Shown here: positions 36,223-46,639 of the stretch, in pieces | How positions within the stretch are numbered: the stretch's first letter is position 1 | Layout: every line of letters starts with the position of its first letter | Assembly: GCF_001482365.1 (NCBI RefSeq) | Contig: NZ_CP013254.1 | Span: 2,108,001 to 2,172,000, forward strand | DNA length: 64,000 bases | From: Kocuria flava | GTDB lineage: Bacteria > Actinomycetota > Actinomycetes > Actinomycetales > Micrococcaceae | Reading direction: 5' to 3' | Translations under genes and position numbers: made by a program | Notes under the pieces: generated by a model | Told to the model about the DNA's origin: nothing | Database searches by the model: none | The model's input: only the letters and a program-made list of their open reading frames with translations

Positions 36223-37659
36223 TCAGCCGATCAGGGGTCGTTCCTTCGGCAGCTCGTAGAGCGTGCGGCGGGTGCGGGCGGCCAGGGCCGTGGCCACCGT
36301 GATGGGCCCCAGCCGGCCCAGGAACATCAGGGCGACGAGCACGAGCTGCGCCGCGGGGGAGAGCTGGGCGGTGATGCCCGTGGACAGCCCCACCGTGGCG
36401 AAGGCCGAGACCACCTCGAAGAGGATCCGGTCCAGGCCCAGGTCCTCGTGCAGGAGCATCAGCACCGTCGTGGCCGTGGCCACCGCGCCCAGGGCGAGCA
36501 CGACCACGGTGGTGGCCTGGCGCTGGACCGACCGGGAGAGCCGCTTGCCCAGGACGGTGACGGCACCCTGCCCGGTGATCTCGGCCCAGGCGACGAAGCC
36601 CAGCACGGCGACCGTGGTGACCTTCAGCCCGCCGGCGGTGCCGGCGGGCCCGCCGCCGATGAGCATGAGCAGGTCCAGGCCCAGCCAGGAGACGGGGTGC
36701 ATGGCGGCGACGTCGATGCTGTTGAAGCCGGCGGTGCGGGCGATCACGGACTGGAAGAGCCCGGCGAGCAGCTTCTCGTCCGTCCGCATCGGCCCGAGCG
36801 TGGCGGGGTTCGACCACTCGACCGCGCACAGGAAGACGGTGCCGGCCCCGAGCAGGACCGCGGTGGCCATGAGCACGAGCCGGGTGTTCATGCTCCACCG
36901 CAGCGGCCGGCGCCACTCCCGGCGCAGCTGCTGGAGGACGGGGAAGCCGAGGCCGCCCAGGACGACCGCGACCATGAGCGGCAGGGTGATCCACGGGTCG
37001 GCGGCGAAGTCCGTGATCGACAGGGAGTAGAGGGCGAAGCCGGCGTTGTTGAACGCCGAGACCGCGTGGAAGACCCCGTGCCACAGGGCGCGGGCCGGTT
37101 CGTAGCCGTAGCCGAGGCCGAAGCGCAGCCCCAGGGCGGCGGCCACGGCGGCCTCGATCACCACGGTCGTGGCGAGGATCCGCAGCAGCACCCCGCGCAT
37201 GTCCCCGTAGCCGGGGCTCTTCGTCTCCGTGGCGCTGGTGATCCGGGCCGAGAGCCCCAGGCGCCGGAACAGCAGGATCCCCAGCACCGTGGCGAAGGAC
37301 ATCACGCCGAAGCCGCCGAGCTGGATCAGGGCCAGGATCACGGCCTGGCCGAACGGGGTCCAGTAGACGGGGGTGTCGACCACGACCAGCCCGGTCACGC
37401 AGATCGCGGAGGCCGCCGTGAAGAAGGCCTCCAGCGGCGTGGCCGCCCCGGGGCCGGTGCGGGCGGCGGGGAGCAGGAGCAGGACCGTGCCCACGGCCAG
37501 CGCGGCGGCGAAGGCGCCGACGAGCAGCTGGGCCGTGCGCTTGGGCGTGACCTCGCGCGGGTCGGTGGTGCGGCGGGGACGGGGGGTCCGGGCGCGGGGC
37601 CCGGCCCGGCGGGTGAGGCGGCGGACGCGGGCCCGCAGCAGTGCCTCTTCCAACGGCAT
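36223..37659 (-). CDS. TrkH/KtrB-family potassium transporter
   Basis: A 478-residue membrane channel-transporter for K+ with four MPM repeats. The selectivity-filter glycines sit in SAICVTGLVVVD, SAFNNAGFALYS, ARTAGFNSID and ATVGLSTGIT, and the intramembrane loop region GGGPAGTAGGLKVTT precedes the third repeat end. A basic cytoplasmic N terminus of about 45 residues comes first. ATG 37659 is selected because a TAGGTT box lies 6 nt upstream; GTG 37665 would touch that box. Forms an operon with the RCK regulator downstream. Confidence 0.93.
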   Translation of the reverse strand: MPLEEALLRARVRRLTRRAGPRARTPRPRRTTDPREVTPKRTAQLLVGAFAAALAVGTVLLLLPAARTGPGAATPLEAFFTAASAICVTGLVVVDTPVYWTPFGQAVILALIQLGGFGVMSFATVLGILLFRRLGLSARITSATETKSPGYGDMRGVLLRILATTVVIEAAVAAALGLRFGLGYGYEPARALWHGVFHAVSAFNNAGFALYSLSITDFAADPWITLPLMVAVVLGGLGFPVLQQLRREWRRPLRWSMNTRLVLMATAVLLGAGTVFLCAVEWSNPATLGPMRTDEKLLAGLFQSVIARTAGFNSIDVAAMHPVSWLGLDLLMLIGGGPAGTAGGLKVTTVAVLGFVAWAEITGQGAVTVLGKRLSRSVQRQATTVVVLALGAVATATTVLMLLHEDLGLDRILFEVVSAFATVGLSTGITAQLSPAAQLVLVALMFLGRLGPITVATALAARTRRTLYELPKERPLIG

Positions 37660-37665
37660 GCGCAC

Positions 37666-37671
37666 AACCTA
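37666..37671 (-). promoter_or_regulatory. -10 box (TAGGTT) of a leaderless trkH transcript
   Basis: On the minus strand TAGGTT ends 6 nt before the trkH ATG and decides between two near start codons. Confidence 0.55.
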
Positions 37672-37709
37672 CACCCGCCGCGGCCTCCCGGCCCACGACG
37701 ACGGCGGGC

Positions 37710-38579
37710 CTACACGTAGCTGTCGCCGGCGATGGTGCGCAGGGCCTGCTCCAGGGCGGTGGTGGGCCGCCCGATCAGCCGGGACAGGTCCCCGGTGACC
37801 AGGTCCAGGGCGCCGTCCTCGATGTTCGCGTCGAGGGCCACGAGGAAGCGCGCGGTGGCCTCGTCGACCCCCGACTCCTCGAGCGCCGCGAGGTGCTGCT
37901 CCGGGCTCAGCCGGCGGTGGACCACCTCGCGCCCCAGCACCCGGGTGAGGGTCGCGGCGAGCTCGTCGTGGTCCCACGCGGTGTCCCCGGAGAGCTCGTA
38001 GGTCTGCCACGCGTGCCCGTCCTGGGCGAGCACGGCGGCGATGCCCTCGGCGTAGTCCTCGCGGGTGGCGCTGGCCACCCTCCCGCCGCCCGCGTTGGAG
38101 AGCACGAACCCGGTCTCGGCCGCGTAGTGCACGGCGGGCTCGAAGTTCTCCGTGTACCAGCCGTTGCGCACGATCGTCCACGGCAGCCCGGAACCGGTGA
38201 CGAGCTCCTCGGTCGCCAGGTGCTCGTCGGCCAGCAGCAGCTTCCCCCGGTCGGCGCCGAGGGCGCTGGTGTAGACGAGGCGCCCGGCCCCGGCGCGCAC
38301 GGCGGCCTCGACCGCGTTGCGGTGCTGGTCCACCCGGCTGCCGACCTCGCTCGAGGAGATCAGCAGGACGGTGTCGGCGCCGTCGAACGCGGCGTCCAGG
38401 CTCGCCGGGTCGCCGTAGTCGATCCGGGCGGTGGTCAGCTCCAGCTCCCGCAGGGAGCGCAGCTTCTCCCGGCTGCGGCCGGCGGCCACGAGCTGCTCGC
38501 GCGGGACGTCCAGGCGCAGCAGGGCGCTGAGCACGAGCCGGCCCAGCTGGCCGGTCGCGCCGGTGATGGCGATGGTCAT
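37710..38579 (-). CDS. NmrA-like NAD(P)H:quinone oxidoreductase (QorB type)
   Basis: A 289-residue atypical short-chain dehydrogenase. The nucleotide loop is ITGATGQLGRLV, followed by VAAGRSREKL, the DTVLLISSSE strand and YTSALGAD. The catalytic Tyr-x-x-x-Lys of classical SDRs is absent, as in NmrA/QorB proteins. E. coli QorB reduces quinones with NADPH; the substrate here is not known. It has its own promoter (TAGGAC, 38629-38634, minus strand) and diverges from uvrB. Confidence 0.87.
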   Translation of the reverse strand: MTIAITGATGQLGRLVLSALLRLDVPREQLVAAGRSREKLRSLRELELTTARIDYGDPASLDAAFDGADTVLLISSSEVGSRVDQHRNAVEAAVRAGAGRLVYTSALGADRGKLLLADEHLATEELVTGSGLPWTIVRNGWYTENFEPAVHYAAETGFVLSNAGGGRVASATREDYAEGIAAVLAQDGHAWQTYELSGDTAWDHDELAATLTRVLGREVVHRRLSPEQHLAALEESGVDEATARFLVALDANIEDGALDLVTGDLSRLIGRPTTALEQALRTIAGDSYV

Positions 38580-38628
38580 GGCGGTCCTTCCCGAGCCGGC
38601 CCGCGCACCTGCGCGCGGTGGTGCTCCT

Positions 38629-38634
38629 GTCCTA
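38629..38634 (-). promoter_or_regulatory. -10 box (TAGGAC) of the QorB-like gene
   Basis: On the minus strand TAGGAC lies 49 nt before the ATG, giving a short leader that contains GGAAGGACC as ribosome site. Confidence 0.4.
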
Positions 38635-38713
38635 CGGCAGGCGGGGCGGGTTGTCCAGCACCGGGGCCCGATCGCCTCCGGAGGAACCCGCCCCGGGTGT
38701 CGGGGGCGGCGCG

Positions 38714-38719
38714 TAGCCT
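38714..38719 (+). promoter_or_regulatory. -10 box (TAGCCT) of a leaderless uvrB transcript
   Basis: TAGCCT ends 7 nt before the uvrB ATG. No LexA-type palindrome is visible around it. Confidence 0.6.
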
Positions 38720-38726
38720 GGGGACC

Positions 38727-40838
<2,112 letters not shown>

Positions 40839-40930
40839 GCCCGCGCCCGGGGGAGGACCCGCCCGAGCCCGCACCCGGCGGCTGGTCCTCCGGGCGGCCG
40901 CCCGCGCACGGTGCCCGCCCCGGACTGGGG

Positions 40931-40936
40931 TAGAGT
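40931..40936 (+). promoter_or_regulatory. -10 box (TAGAGT) ahead of the first riboswitch
   Basis: GGTAGAGTGCTC places the transcription start at about 40943, just before the conserved riboswitch start. Confidence 0.55.
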
Positions 40937-40942
40937 GCTCCC

Positions 40943-41072
40943 CGCGCAGGGGAGTATCCCTCAGCGCTGCGGTCGTCAGCACGCCGGGCAACGGAGCCGG
41001 GCCGGTCGCAGCGGTCGCACCCCGGCACGGGCCCCGTCCGCCCGGGACCGGCGGAGATACTTGCGGCCCATC
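40943..41072 (+). promoter_or_regulatory. yybP-ykoY manganese riboswitch candidate, upstream of the first terC
   Basis: The leader contains the class hallmark GGGGAGTA near 40949, then CAGCGCTGCGG-CGTCAGCACGCCGG, and a 3' part GGAGATACTTGCGGCC at 41052-41067 matching the second conserved loop. The class binds Mn2+ and typically controls TerC/MntP-like exporters. The same elements recur before the second terC. The 5' and 3' limits are approximate. The candidate regulatory part is the leader to GTG 41149, where CGAG/CTCG can pair across the weak ribosome site. Confidence 0.8.
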
Positions 41073-41148
41073 GTGATGCCCCGGCCGGCCCCGCCCCACG
41101 GACGACGCCCGACCGAGGGCACACCCGTCCCCGAGCGAAAGAACTCGC

Positions 41149-42360
41149 GTGCCCACACAACTGCCTGCGTGGTTCGAGATCGGCTCCTTCGTCGTCCTCG
41201 GCTGCATCCTGCTCTTCGACCTGGTCCTGGTCGCCAAGCGCCCCCACGAGCCCTCCATGAAGGAGGCCGGCACCTGGGTGGGCGTCTACGTGGCGCTCGC
41301 CCTCGTCTTCGCCGGGCTCATGTTCGTCTTCGCCGGCGTCGAGCCCGGCACCCAGTTCGTCGCCGGCTGGATCACCGAGTACAGCCTGAGCATCGACAAC
41401 CTCTTCGTGTTCATCGTGATCATGGCCCGCTTCTCCGTGCCCCGGAAGTACCAGCAGGAGGTGCTGATGGTGGGCATCATCATCGCGCTCGTCCTGCGCG
41501 GGGTGTTCATCCTGCTGGGCGCCACGATCATCGCCAACTTCTCCTGGGTCTTCTACCTCTTCGGTGCGTTCCTGCTGTGGACCGCCTGGCAGCAGGCCAA
41601 GGACGACGGCGAGGACGAGGCCGAGGAGAACGGCCTCATCCGCCGCCTGCGCACCGTGGTGCCCATGACCGATCACTACGACGGCAACCGGCTGCGCACC
41701 ACCGTGGACGGCAAGCGGGTGTTCACCCCCATGCTCGTGGTCTTCGTCACCATCGGCGTGACCGACCTGATGTTCGCCTTCGACTCGATCCCCGCGATCT
41801 TCGGCCTCACCCAGAGCCCGTTCATCGTCTTCACGGCGAACATCTTCGCCCTCATGGGCCTGCGCCAGCTCTACTTCCTGCTGGGCGGGCTCATGGAGCG
41901 GCTGATCTACCTCAAGCACGGCCTGTCCCTGATCCTCGCGTTCATCGGCGTGAAGCTGCTGCTGCACGCCATGCACGAGAACGAGGTGCCGTTCATCAAC
42001 GGCGGCGAGCACATCGGCTGGGCCCCCGAGATCCCCACGTTCGTCTCCCTGGGCGTGATCGTGGCGATCATCGCCGTGGCGACGATCGCCTCGCTGCTCA
42101 GCCCCCGCGGCCGCTCCGCCCACGCCGCCGCCGAGCTGCAGCGGGCCATCGACAGCTACCGCTCCCTCGGGGAGGACGCCGCGACCGGGCAGATCCGCCG
42201 GGTCCAGGCCGAGCTGGTGCGCACCCACGGCACCGCCGAGACGGCGGCCCGCCGGGCGCCCGTCGTGCTGCCGGACGTGCACGAGCACACGGGCAAGACC
42301 CTGGACGAGCACCGCACCGAGAGCGCGGCGCACCGCCCGGAGCAGCCGGCCGGGCGCTGA
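41149..42360 (+). CDS. TerC-family membrane protein, putative Mn2+ exporter (copy 1)
   Basis: A 403-residue TerC/Alx-type membrane protein with about nine helices. Family motifs are SLSIDNLFVFIVIM with the metal-binding Asp-Asn, the second AFDSIPAIFGLTQSPF, and GLRQLYFLLGGLMERL. A hydrophilic C-terminal region of about 80 residues follows. TerC proteins under yybP-ykoY control export manganese, some working with secreted metalloenzymes. The GTG start has only a weak GAAAGA site, which fits riboswitch control of translation. Copy 2 starts 211 nt downstream of its stop. Confidence 0.92.
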   Translation: MPTQLPAWFEIGSFVVLGCILLFDLVLVAKRPHEPSMKEAGTWVGVYVALALVFAGLMFVFAGVEPGTQFVAGWITEYSLSIDNLFVFIVIMARFSVPRKYQQEVLMVGIIIALVLRGVFILLGATIIANFSWVFYLFGAFLLWTAWQQAKDDGEDEAEENGLIRRLRTVVPMTDHYDGNRLRTTVDGKRVFTPMLVVFVTIGVTDLMFAFDSIPAIFGLTQSPFIVFTANIFALMGLRQLYFLLGGLMERLIYLKHGLSLILAFIGVKLLLHAMHENEVPFINGGEHIGWAPEIPTFVSLGVIVAIIAVATIASLLSPRGRSAHAAAELQRAIDSYRSLGEDAATGQIRRVQAELVRTHGTAETAARRAPVVLPDVHEHTGKTLDEHRTESAAHRPEQPAGR

Positions 42361-42405
42361 GCCCCTGCCGCACCGGAACCCCCGGGGCCCGTCCCGCCGC
42401 ACGGC

Positions 42406-42411
42406 TAGACT
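42406..42411 (+). promoter_or_regulatory. -10 box (TAGACT) ahead of the second riboswitch
   Basis: CGGCTAGACTGG predicts a start near 42418 and shows that the second TerC gene has its own transcript. Confidence 0.6.
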
Positions 42412-42418
42412 GGCCGCA

Positions 42419-42549
42419 GCGTAGGGGAGTATCCCTTCAGCGCTGCGGACGTCAGCACGCCGGGAGCCAACGGGCCCGGCCGGACGCAGCGGCCGGTCCC
42501 GGCGAGCCACAGGTGCCGCGGGCGGCGGAGAGACTTACGGCTGTCCCGT
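42419..42549 (+). promoter_or_regulatory. yybP-ykoY manganese riboswitch candidate, upstream of the second terC
   Basis: It repeats the layout of the first: GGGGAGTATCCC at 42424, CAGCGCTGCGG-CGTCAGCACGCCGGG, and a 3' GGAGAGACTTACGGC (42527-42541). Between the conserved ends the stem sequences differ from copy 1, as expected for paired regions that covary. The gene start is 22 nt after the end; its ribosome site (GAAAG) is weak. Confidence 0.82.
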
Positions 42550-42571
42550 CCCCGACCCCGAAAGCGAAACC

Positions 42572-43897
42572 ATGGAAGTCTCGACCACCGTGTGGGTGCT
42601 GACGATCGTCGCGATCGTCGGCCTCCTGCTGTTCGACTACGTGTTCCACGTCCGCAAGGCCCACGAGCCGCAGCTGAAGGAGGCGGCGATCTGGTCGGCG
42701 ATCTACGTCGGCATCGCCCTCCTGTTCGGCCTGTTCGTCCTGTGGGAGTGGGGCGGGGTCTACGCCGGCGAGTACTACGCGGGCTACATCACCGAGAAGG
42801 CGCTGTCGGTCGACAACCTCTTCGTGTTCCTGATCATCATGGCCTCGTTCAAGGTCCCGCGCGCCGACCAGCAGAAGGTCCTCCTGTTCGGCATCACCTT
42901 CGCCCTGGTCGCCCGCACCGCCCTGATCTTCGTGGGCGCCGGGCTGATCAACCAGTTCGCCTGGGTCTTCTACCTCTTCGGCCTGATCCTGCTGCTGACG
43001 GCCGGGTCGCTGATCAAGGGCGAGCTCTCCGAGGGCGACCACGACGAGGCCGACAACTTCGTGGTGCGCCTGGCCAAGCGCTTCATCCACACCACCGACT
43101 ACTACGACGGCGACAAGCTGTTCACGATCCACAACGGCAAGCGGGCCATGACCCCGATGCTGCTGGTGATGGTCGCGATCGGCGGCACCGACGTGCTCTT
43201 CGCCCTCGACTCGATCCCCGCGATCTTCGGCCTCACCCAGCAGCCCTACCTGGTGTTCACGGCCGTGGCGTTCTCCCTGATGGGCCTGCGCCAGCTCTAC
43301 TTCCTCATCGACGGGCTGCTGGACCGGCTCATCTACCTCTCGTGGGGCCTGGCGATCATCCTGGGCTTCATCGGGATCAAGCTCATCCTGCACGCCCTGC
43401 ACGAGAACACCCTGGGCTTCATCAACAACGGCGAGCACGTGGAGGTCGTCGAGGTCTCCATCGGGCTGTCCCTGACCGTGATCATCGGGGTGCTCACCGT
43501 GACGATCCTCGCCTCCCTGTACAGCCCCAAGGGCCGGGCCCTGCGCACCATCAGCGGCCTGCAGCAGGTCGCCGAGCAGTACGTGACCCTGCCGCAGGAC
43601 GCCCCGGAGGAGCGCCGGCGGGCCCTGGCCACCAAGGCCGGCCGGCTCCAGGAGCAGATGGCCAAGGTCTCCCCGAAGCACCGGGAGGAGCTCATCGAGT
43701 CCGAGAAGCACTTCCACGACCTGCTGGACCGGGCCCGCGGCAAGCACCGCGAGTTCGAGGCCACCGGCGTGGCCCCCGAGCCCGACCCGGTCCCGGACCC
43801 CGAGGCGGAGTCGGTCGAGGGCGCCCACGCGGACACCCAGCAGGCCGCCGGGACCACCACCCCGGACGGCCCCCGCGGCGGCAGCTCGGCGGTCTGA
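42572..43897 (+). CDS. TerC-family membrane protein, putative Mn2+ exporter (copy 2)
   Basis: A 441-residue paralogue of the preceding gene, similar through the membrane part: SVDNLFVFLIIMAS, ALDSIPAIFGLTQQPY and GLRQLYFLIDGLLDRL. It differs in a long cytoplasmic tail of about 130 residues with a helical, charged segment (EERRRALATKAGRLQEQMAK) and an acidic Pro-rich end. Both copies keep the two membrane aspartates of the family, so both may be functional. Different tails suggest different partners or regulation. A strong bidirectional terminator follows. Confidence 0.92.
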   Translation: MEVSTTVWVLTIVAIVGLLLFDYVFHVRKAHEPQLKEAAIWSAIYVGIALLFGLFVLWEWGGVYAGEYYAGYITEKALSVDNLFVFLIIMASFKVPRADQQKVLLFGITFALVARTALIFVGAGLINQFAWVFYLFGLILLLTAGSLIKGELSEGDHDEADNFVVRLAKRFIHTTDYYDGDKLFTIHNGKRAMTPMLLVMVAIGGTDVLFALDSIPAIFGLTQQPYLVFTAVAFSLMGLRQLYFLIDGLLDRLIYLSWGLAIILGFIGIKLILHALHENTLGFINNGEHVEVVEVSIGLSLTVIIGVLTVTILASLYSPKGRALRTISGLQQVAEQYVTLPQDAPEERRRALATKAGRLQEQMAKVSPKHREELIESEKHFHDLLDRARGKHREFEATGVAPEPDPVPDPEAESVEGAHADTQQAAGTTTPDGPRGGSSAV

Positions 43898-43925
43898 CCC
43901 GGCCGGGGGCACCCCGCCCCCGCAG

Positions 43926-43976
43926 CGGCGCAGCCCCCGGTGCGCACCGAACAGGTGCGCACCGGGGGCTGCGCCG
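43926..43976 (+). terminator. bidirectional terminator, 23-bp stem
   Basis: A nearly symmetric repeat pairs 43926-43948 with 43954-43976 around a GAACA loop. It lies between the second terC (plus) and the helicase (minus), which converge here, so it probably ends both. Confidence 0.85.
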
Positions 43977-44013
43977 TCGTCGGGCGTCCGCTCGCCCCGG
44001 TGCCGGGGTCCGG

Positions 44014-46626
44014 TCAGCGGCCGGTCTCGGTCACCGGCCCCACGTTGTCGACGAGCACGGCCGGGAAGCCGTCCTCGTCGGAGGCCCGCAGGTCGATGCG
44101 GGCGTTGATCCCCCAGTCGTGGTGGCCCTCCGGGTCGTCGAAGACCTGCAGGACCGTCCAGTACCCCGGCATGCCCTCGGGGTGCTCGTCGATGCGCACC
44201 AGCCCGGGCCCGCGCGACTGCGGGTCGGTGTAGATGTCCTCGTGCTCGTCGAAGTAGGCGTCCATCGCCTCCGCCCACCGGTCGCGGTCCCACCCGTGCT
44301 CGCCGTCGAGGGCGCCCAGGACCTTGTCCTTCTCGTCGGCGAACAGCTCCACCCGCTGGAACAGCGCGTTGCGCACCATCACCCGGAACGCCCGGGGGTT
44401 GGCGGTGATGGCGGGGGGCTGCTCGTCGATGAGCTCCTCGAGGGAGTCGGCGGTGGTGCCCATGGGCGACTCCTCCCCGGCGGCGAGCTTCTCCCACTCG
44501 TCGAGCAGCGAGTTGTCGGTCTGGCGCACGAGCTCCCCGAGCCACTCGATCAGGTCCGAGAGGTCCTCGCGCAGCAGCTCCAGGGGCACGGTCTGGCGCA
44601 GCGCCTTGTAGGCGTCGGAGAGGTAGCGCAGCAGGATCCCCTCGGAGCGGGCCAGCCCGTAGAACTGCACGTAGTCGCCGAAGGTCATCGCCCGCTCGTA
44701 CATGTCCCGGACCACCGACTTCGGGGTCAGCTCGAACTGGGCGACCCACGGGGCGGAGGCGCGGTAGGTCTCGAAGGCCTGGCCGAGCAGCTCCTCGAGG
44801 GGCTTCGGGTAGGAGACCTCCTCGAGCTCCTTCATCCGCTCCTCGTAGTCCAGGCCCTCCGCCTTCATCGCCGCGACCGCCTCGCCGCGGGCCTTCTTCT
44901 CCTGCAGGTTCAGCACCTGCCGCGGCTTCTCGAGGGTCGCCTCGATCACCGAGACGACGTCCAGGGCGTACGAGGGGCCCTCCCGGTCGAGCAGGGTCAG
45001 GGCCGCGAGCGCGAAGGGGGACAGCGGCTGGTTCAGGGCGAAGTTCTCCTGCAGCTCCACGGTCAGCCGCCAGGTGCGGCCCTCCTCGTCGGGCTCGGGC
45101 AGCCGCTCGACGACGCCGGCGGCGCGCAGCTCCTTGAGGATCCCGATGGCCTGCTTGACCAGGGCCCGCTGCCGCTGCGGGGTCTCGTGGTTGTGCGTCA
45201 GCAGGTGCCAGGCCGCCAGAACGGGGTCGCCGGGGCGCTGGAGGATGTTCAGCAGCATCGAGTGGGTGACCGTGAAGGAGGAGCTCAGCGGTTCCGGCTC
45301 GGCGGCCACGAGGGTCTCGAAGGTCGGCTTCCCCCAGGAGACGAAGCCCTGCGGGGGCTTCTTCCGCGGGACCTGGCGCAGCTTCTTCTGGTCGTCGCCG
45401 AACTTGGCCTGGGCCTTCTTCAGCGCCTTGGTGTTCTCGATGACGTGCTCGGGGGCCTGGACGACCACGGTGCCGGCGGTGTCGTAGCCGGCCCGGCCGG
45501 CGCGGCCGGCGATCTGGTGGAACTCGCGGGCGTTGAGCCGGCGGGTGCGCTCGCCGTCGAACTTGGACAGGGCGGTGATGACCACGGTGCGGATGGGCAC
45601 GTTGATGCCCACCCCGAGGGTGTCGGTGCCGCAGATGACCTTCAGCAGCCCGGTCTGGGCGAGCTGCTCGACGAGGCGGCGGTACTTGGGCAGCATCCCG
45701 GCGTGGTGGACGCCGATGCCGTGGCGGACCAGCCGGTTGAGGGTCTTGCCGAAGCCCGCGGCGAAGCGGAAGCCGCCGATCAGCTCCCCGATCCGCTCCT
45801 TCTCCTCCTTGGACAGGACGTTGACGGACATCAGGGACTGCGCCTGGTCCATGGCCTGCAGCTGCGAGAAGTGCACCACGTAGACCGGGGCCTGGTTCGT
45901 GCTCAGCAGCTCCTCGAGGGTCTCGTGGATGGGGTCCTCGGACCAGTAGTGGTGCAGGGGGATGGGCCGCTCGGCGGAGGCGACCGTGGCGGTCGGGCGT
46001 CCGGTGAGCTCGGTGAGGCCCTCATCGAAGCGGCTGACGTCGCCCAGGGTGGCGCTCATCAGCAGGAACTGCGCCTGGGGCAGCTCGAGCAGCGGCACCT
46101 GCCACGCCCAGCCGCGCTGGGGGTCGGCGTAGAAGTGGAACTCGTCCATGACCACGGGCCCGAGGTCGGCGTCGCGGCCCTCGCGCAGCGCCACGTTGGC
46201 GAGGATCTCGGCGGTGCAGCAGATGATGGGCGCCCCCGCGTTGACGGCGGAGTCGCCGGTGACCATCCCGACGTTCTCCGCACCGAAGATCTCCAGGAGC
46301 GCGAAGAACTTCTCGGAGACCAGGGCCTTGATGGGCGCGGTGTAGTAGGAGCGCTGCCCGGCGGCCAGGCCGGCGACGTGCGCGGCGATGGCCACCGTGG
46401 ACTTCCCGGAGCCGGTGGGGGTTGCCAGGATCACGTTGGCGCCGCCGGAGAACTCCAGGACGGCCTCGTCCTGGGCCGGGTAGAGCTCCATGTCCCGGGA
46501 GGCGATCCAGCCGAGGAAGCCCTCGTAGACCTCGTCGTCGGAGAGGGGGTTGGTGACGAAGTCGCCGCGGTCGTACGGGTGGCCGGGGGTGCCGAGCTCG
46601 GGGGAGAGGGCTTCGAGGAGTGTCAT
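44014..46626 (-). CDS. DUF3516 superfamily II (DExH) helicase
   Basis: An 870-residue Ski2-like helicase. Walker A is ATPTGSGKSTVA, motif Ia TAPIKALVSEK, DExH box MDEFHFYAD, motif III LMSATLG, then HHAGMLPKYRR, GTDTLGVGIN, and motif VI FHQIAGRAGRAGYD. The C-terminal half is the DUF3516 domain of actinobacteria. The activity is probably RNA or DNA unwinding; the target is unknown. ATG 46626 is confirmed by the -10 box directly upstream. It is the last of four minus-strand genes and has its own promoter. Confidence 0.93.
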   Translation of the reverse strand: MTLLEALSPELGTPGHPYDRGDFVTNPLSDDEVYEGFLGWIASRDMELYPAQDEAVLEFSGGANVILATPTGSGKSTVAIAAHVAGLAAGQRSYYTAPIKALVSEKFFALLEIFGAENVGMVTGDSAVNAGAPIICCTAEILANVALREGRDADLGPVVMDEFHFYADPQRGWAWQVPLLELPQAQFLLMSATLGDVSRFDEGLTELTGRPTATVASAERPIPLHHYWSEDPIHETLEELLSTNQAPVYVVHFSQLQAMDQAQSLMSVNVLSKEEKERIGELIGGFRFAAGFGKTLNRLVRHGIGVHHAGMLPKYRRLVEQLAQTGLLKVICGTDTLGVGINVPIRTVVITALSKFDGERTRRLNAREFHQIAGRAGRAGYDTAGTVVVQAPEHVIENTKALKKAQAKFGDDQKKLRQVPRKKPPQGFVSWGKPTFETLVAAEPEPLSSSFTVTHSMLLNILQRPGDPVLAAWHLLTHNHETPQRQRALVKQAIGILKELRAAGVVERLPEPDEEGRTWRLTVELQENFALNQPLSPFALAALTLLDREGPSYALDVVSVIEATLEKPRQVLNLQEKKARGEAVAAMKAEGLDYEERMKELEEVSYPKPLEELLGQAFETYRASAPWVAQFELTPKSVVRDMYERAMTFGDYVQFYGLARSEGILLRYLSDAYKALRQTVPLELLREDLSDLIEWLGELVRQTDNSLLDEWEKLAAGEESPMGTTADSLEELIDEQPPAITANPRAFRVMVRNALFQRVELFADEKDKVLGALDGEHGWDRDRWAEAMDAYFDEHEDIYTDPQSRGPGLVRIDEHPEGMPGYWTVLQVFDDPEGHHDWGINARIDLRASDEDGFPAVLVDNVGPVTETGR

Positions 46627-46633
46627 CGCCCCC

Positions 46634-46639
46634 AGCCTA
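46634..46639 (-). promoter_or_regulatory. -10 box (TAGGCT) of a leaderless helicase transcript
   Basis: On the minus strand TAGGCT ends 7 nt before the helicase ATG. Its first three bases, TAG, are also the stop codon of the patatin gene. Confidence 0.6.

Noticed and set aside
38580..38726. LexA (SOS) box upstream of uvrB, and also upstream of uvrA
   Set aside because: No GAAC-n4-GTTC-like palindrome is visible at either promoter.
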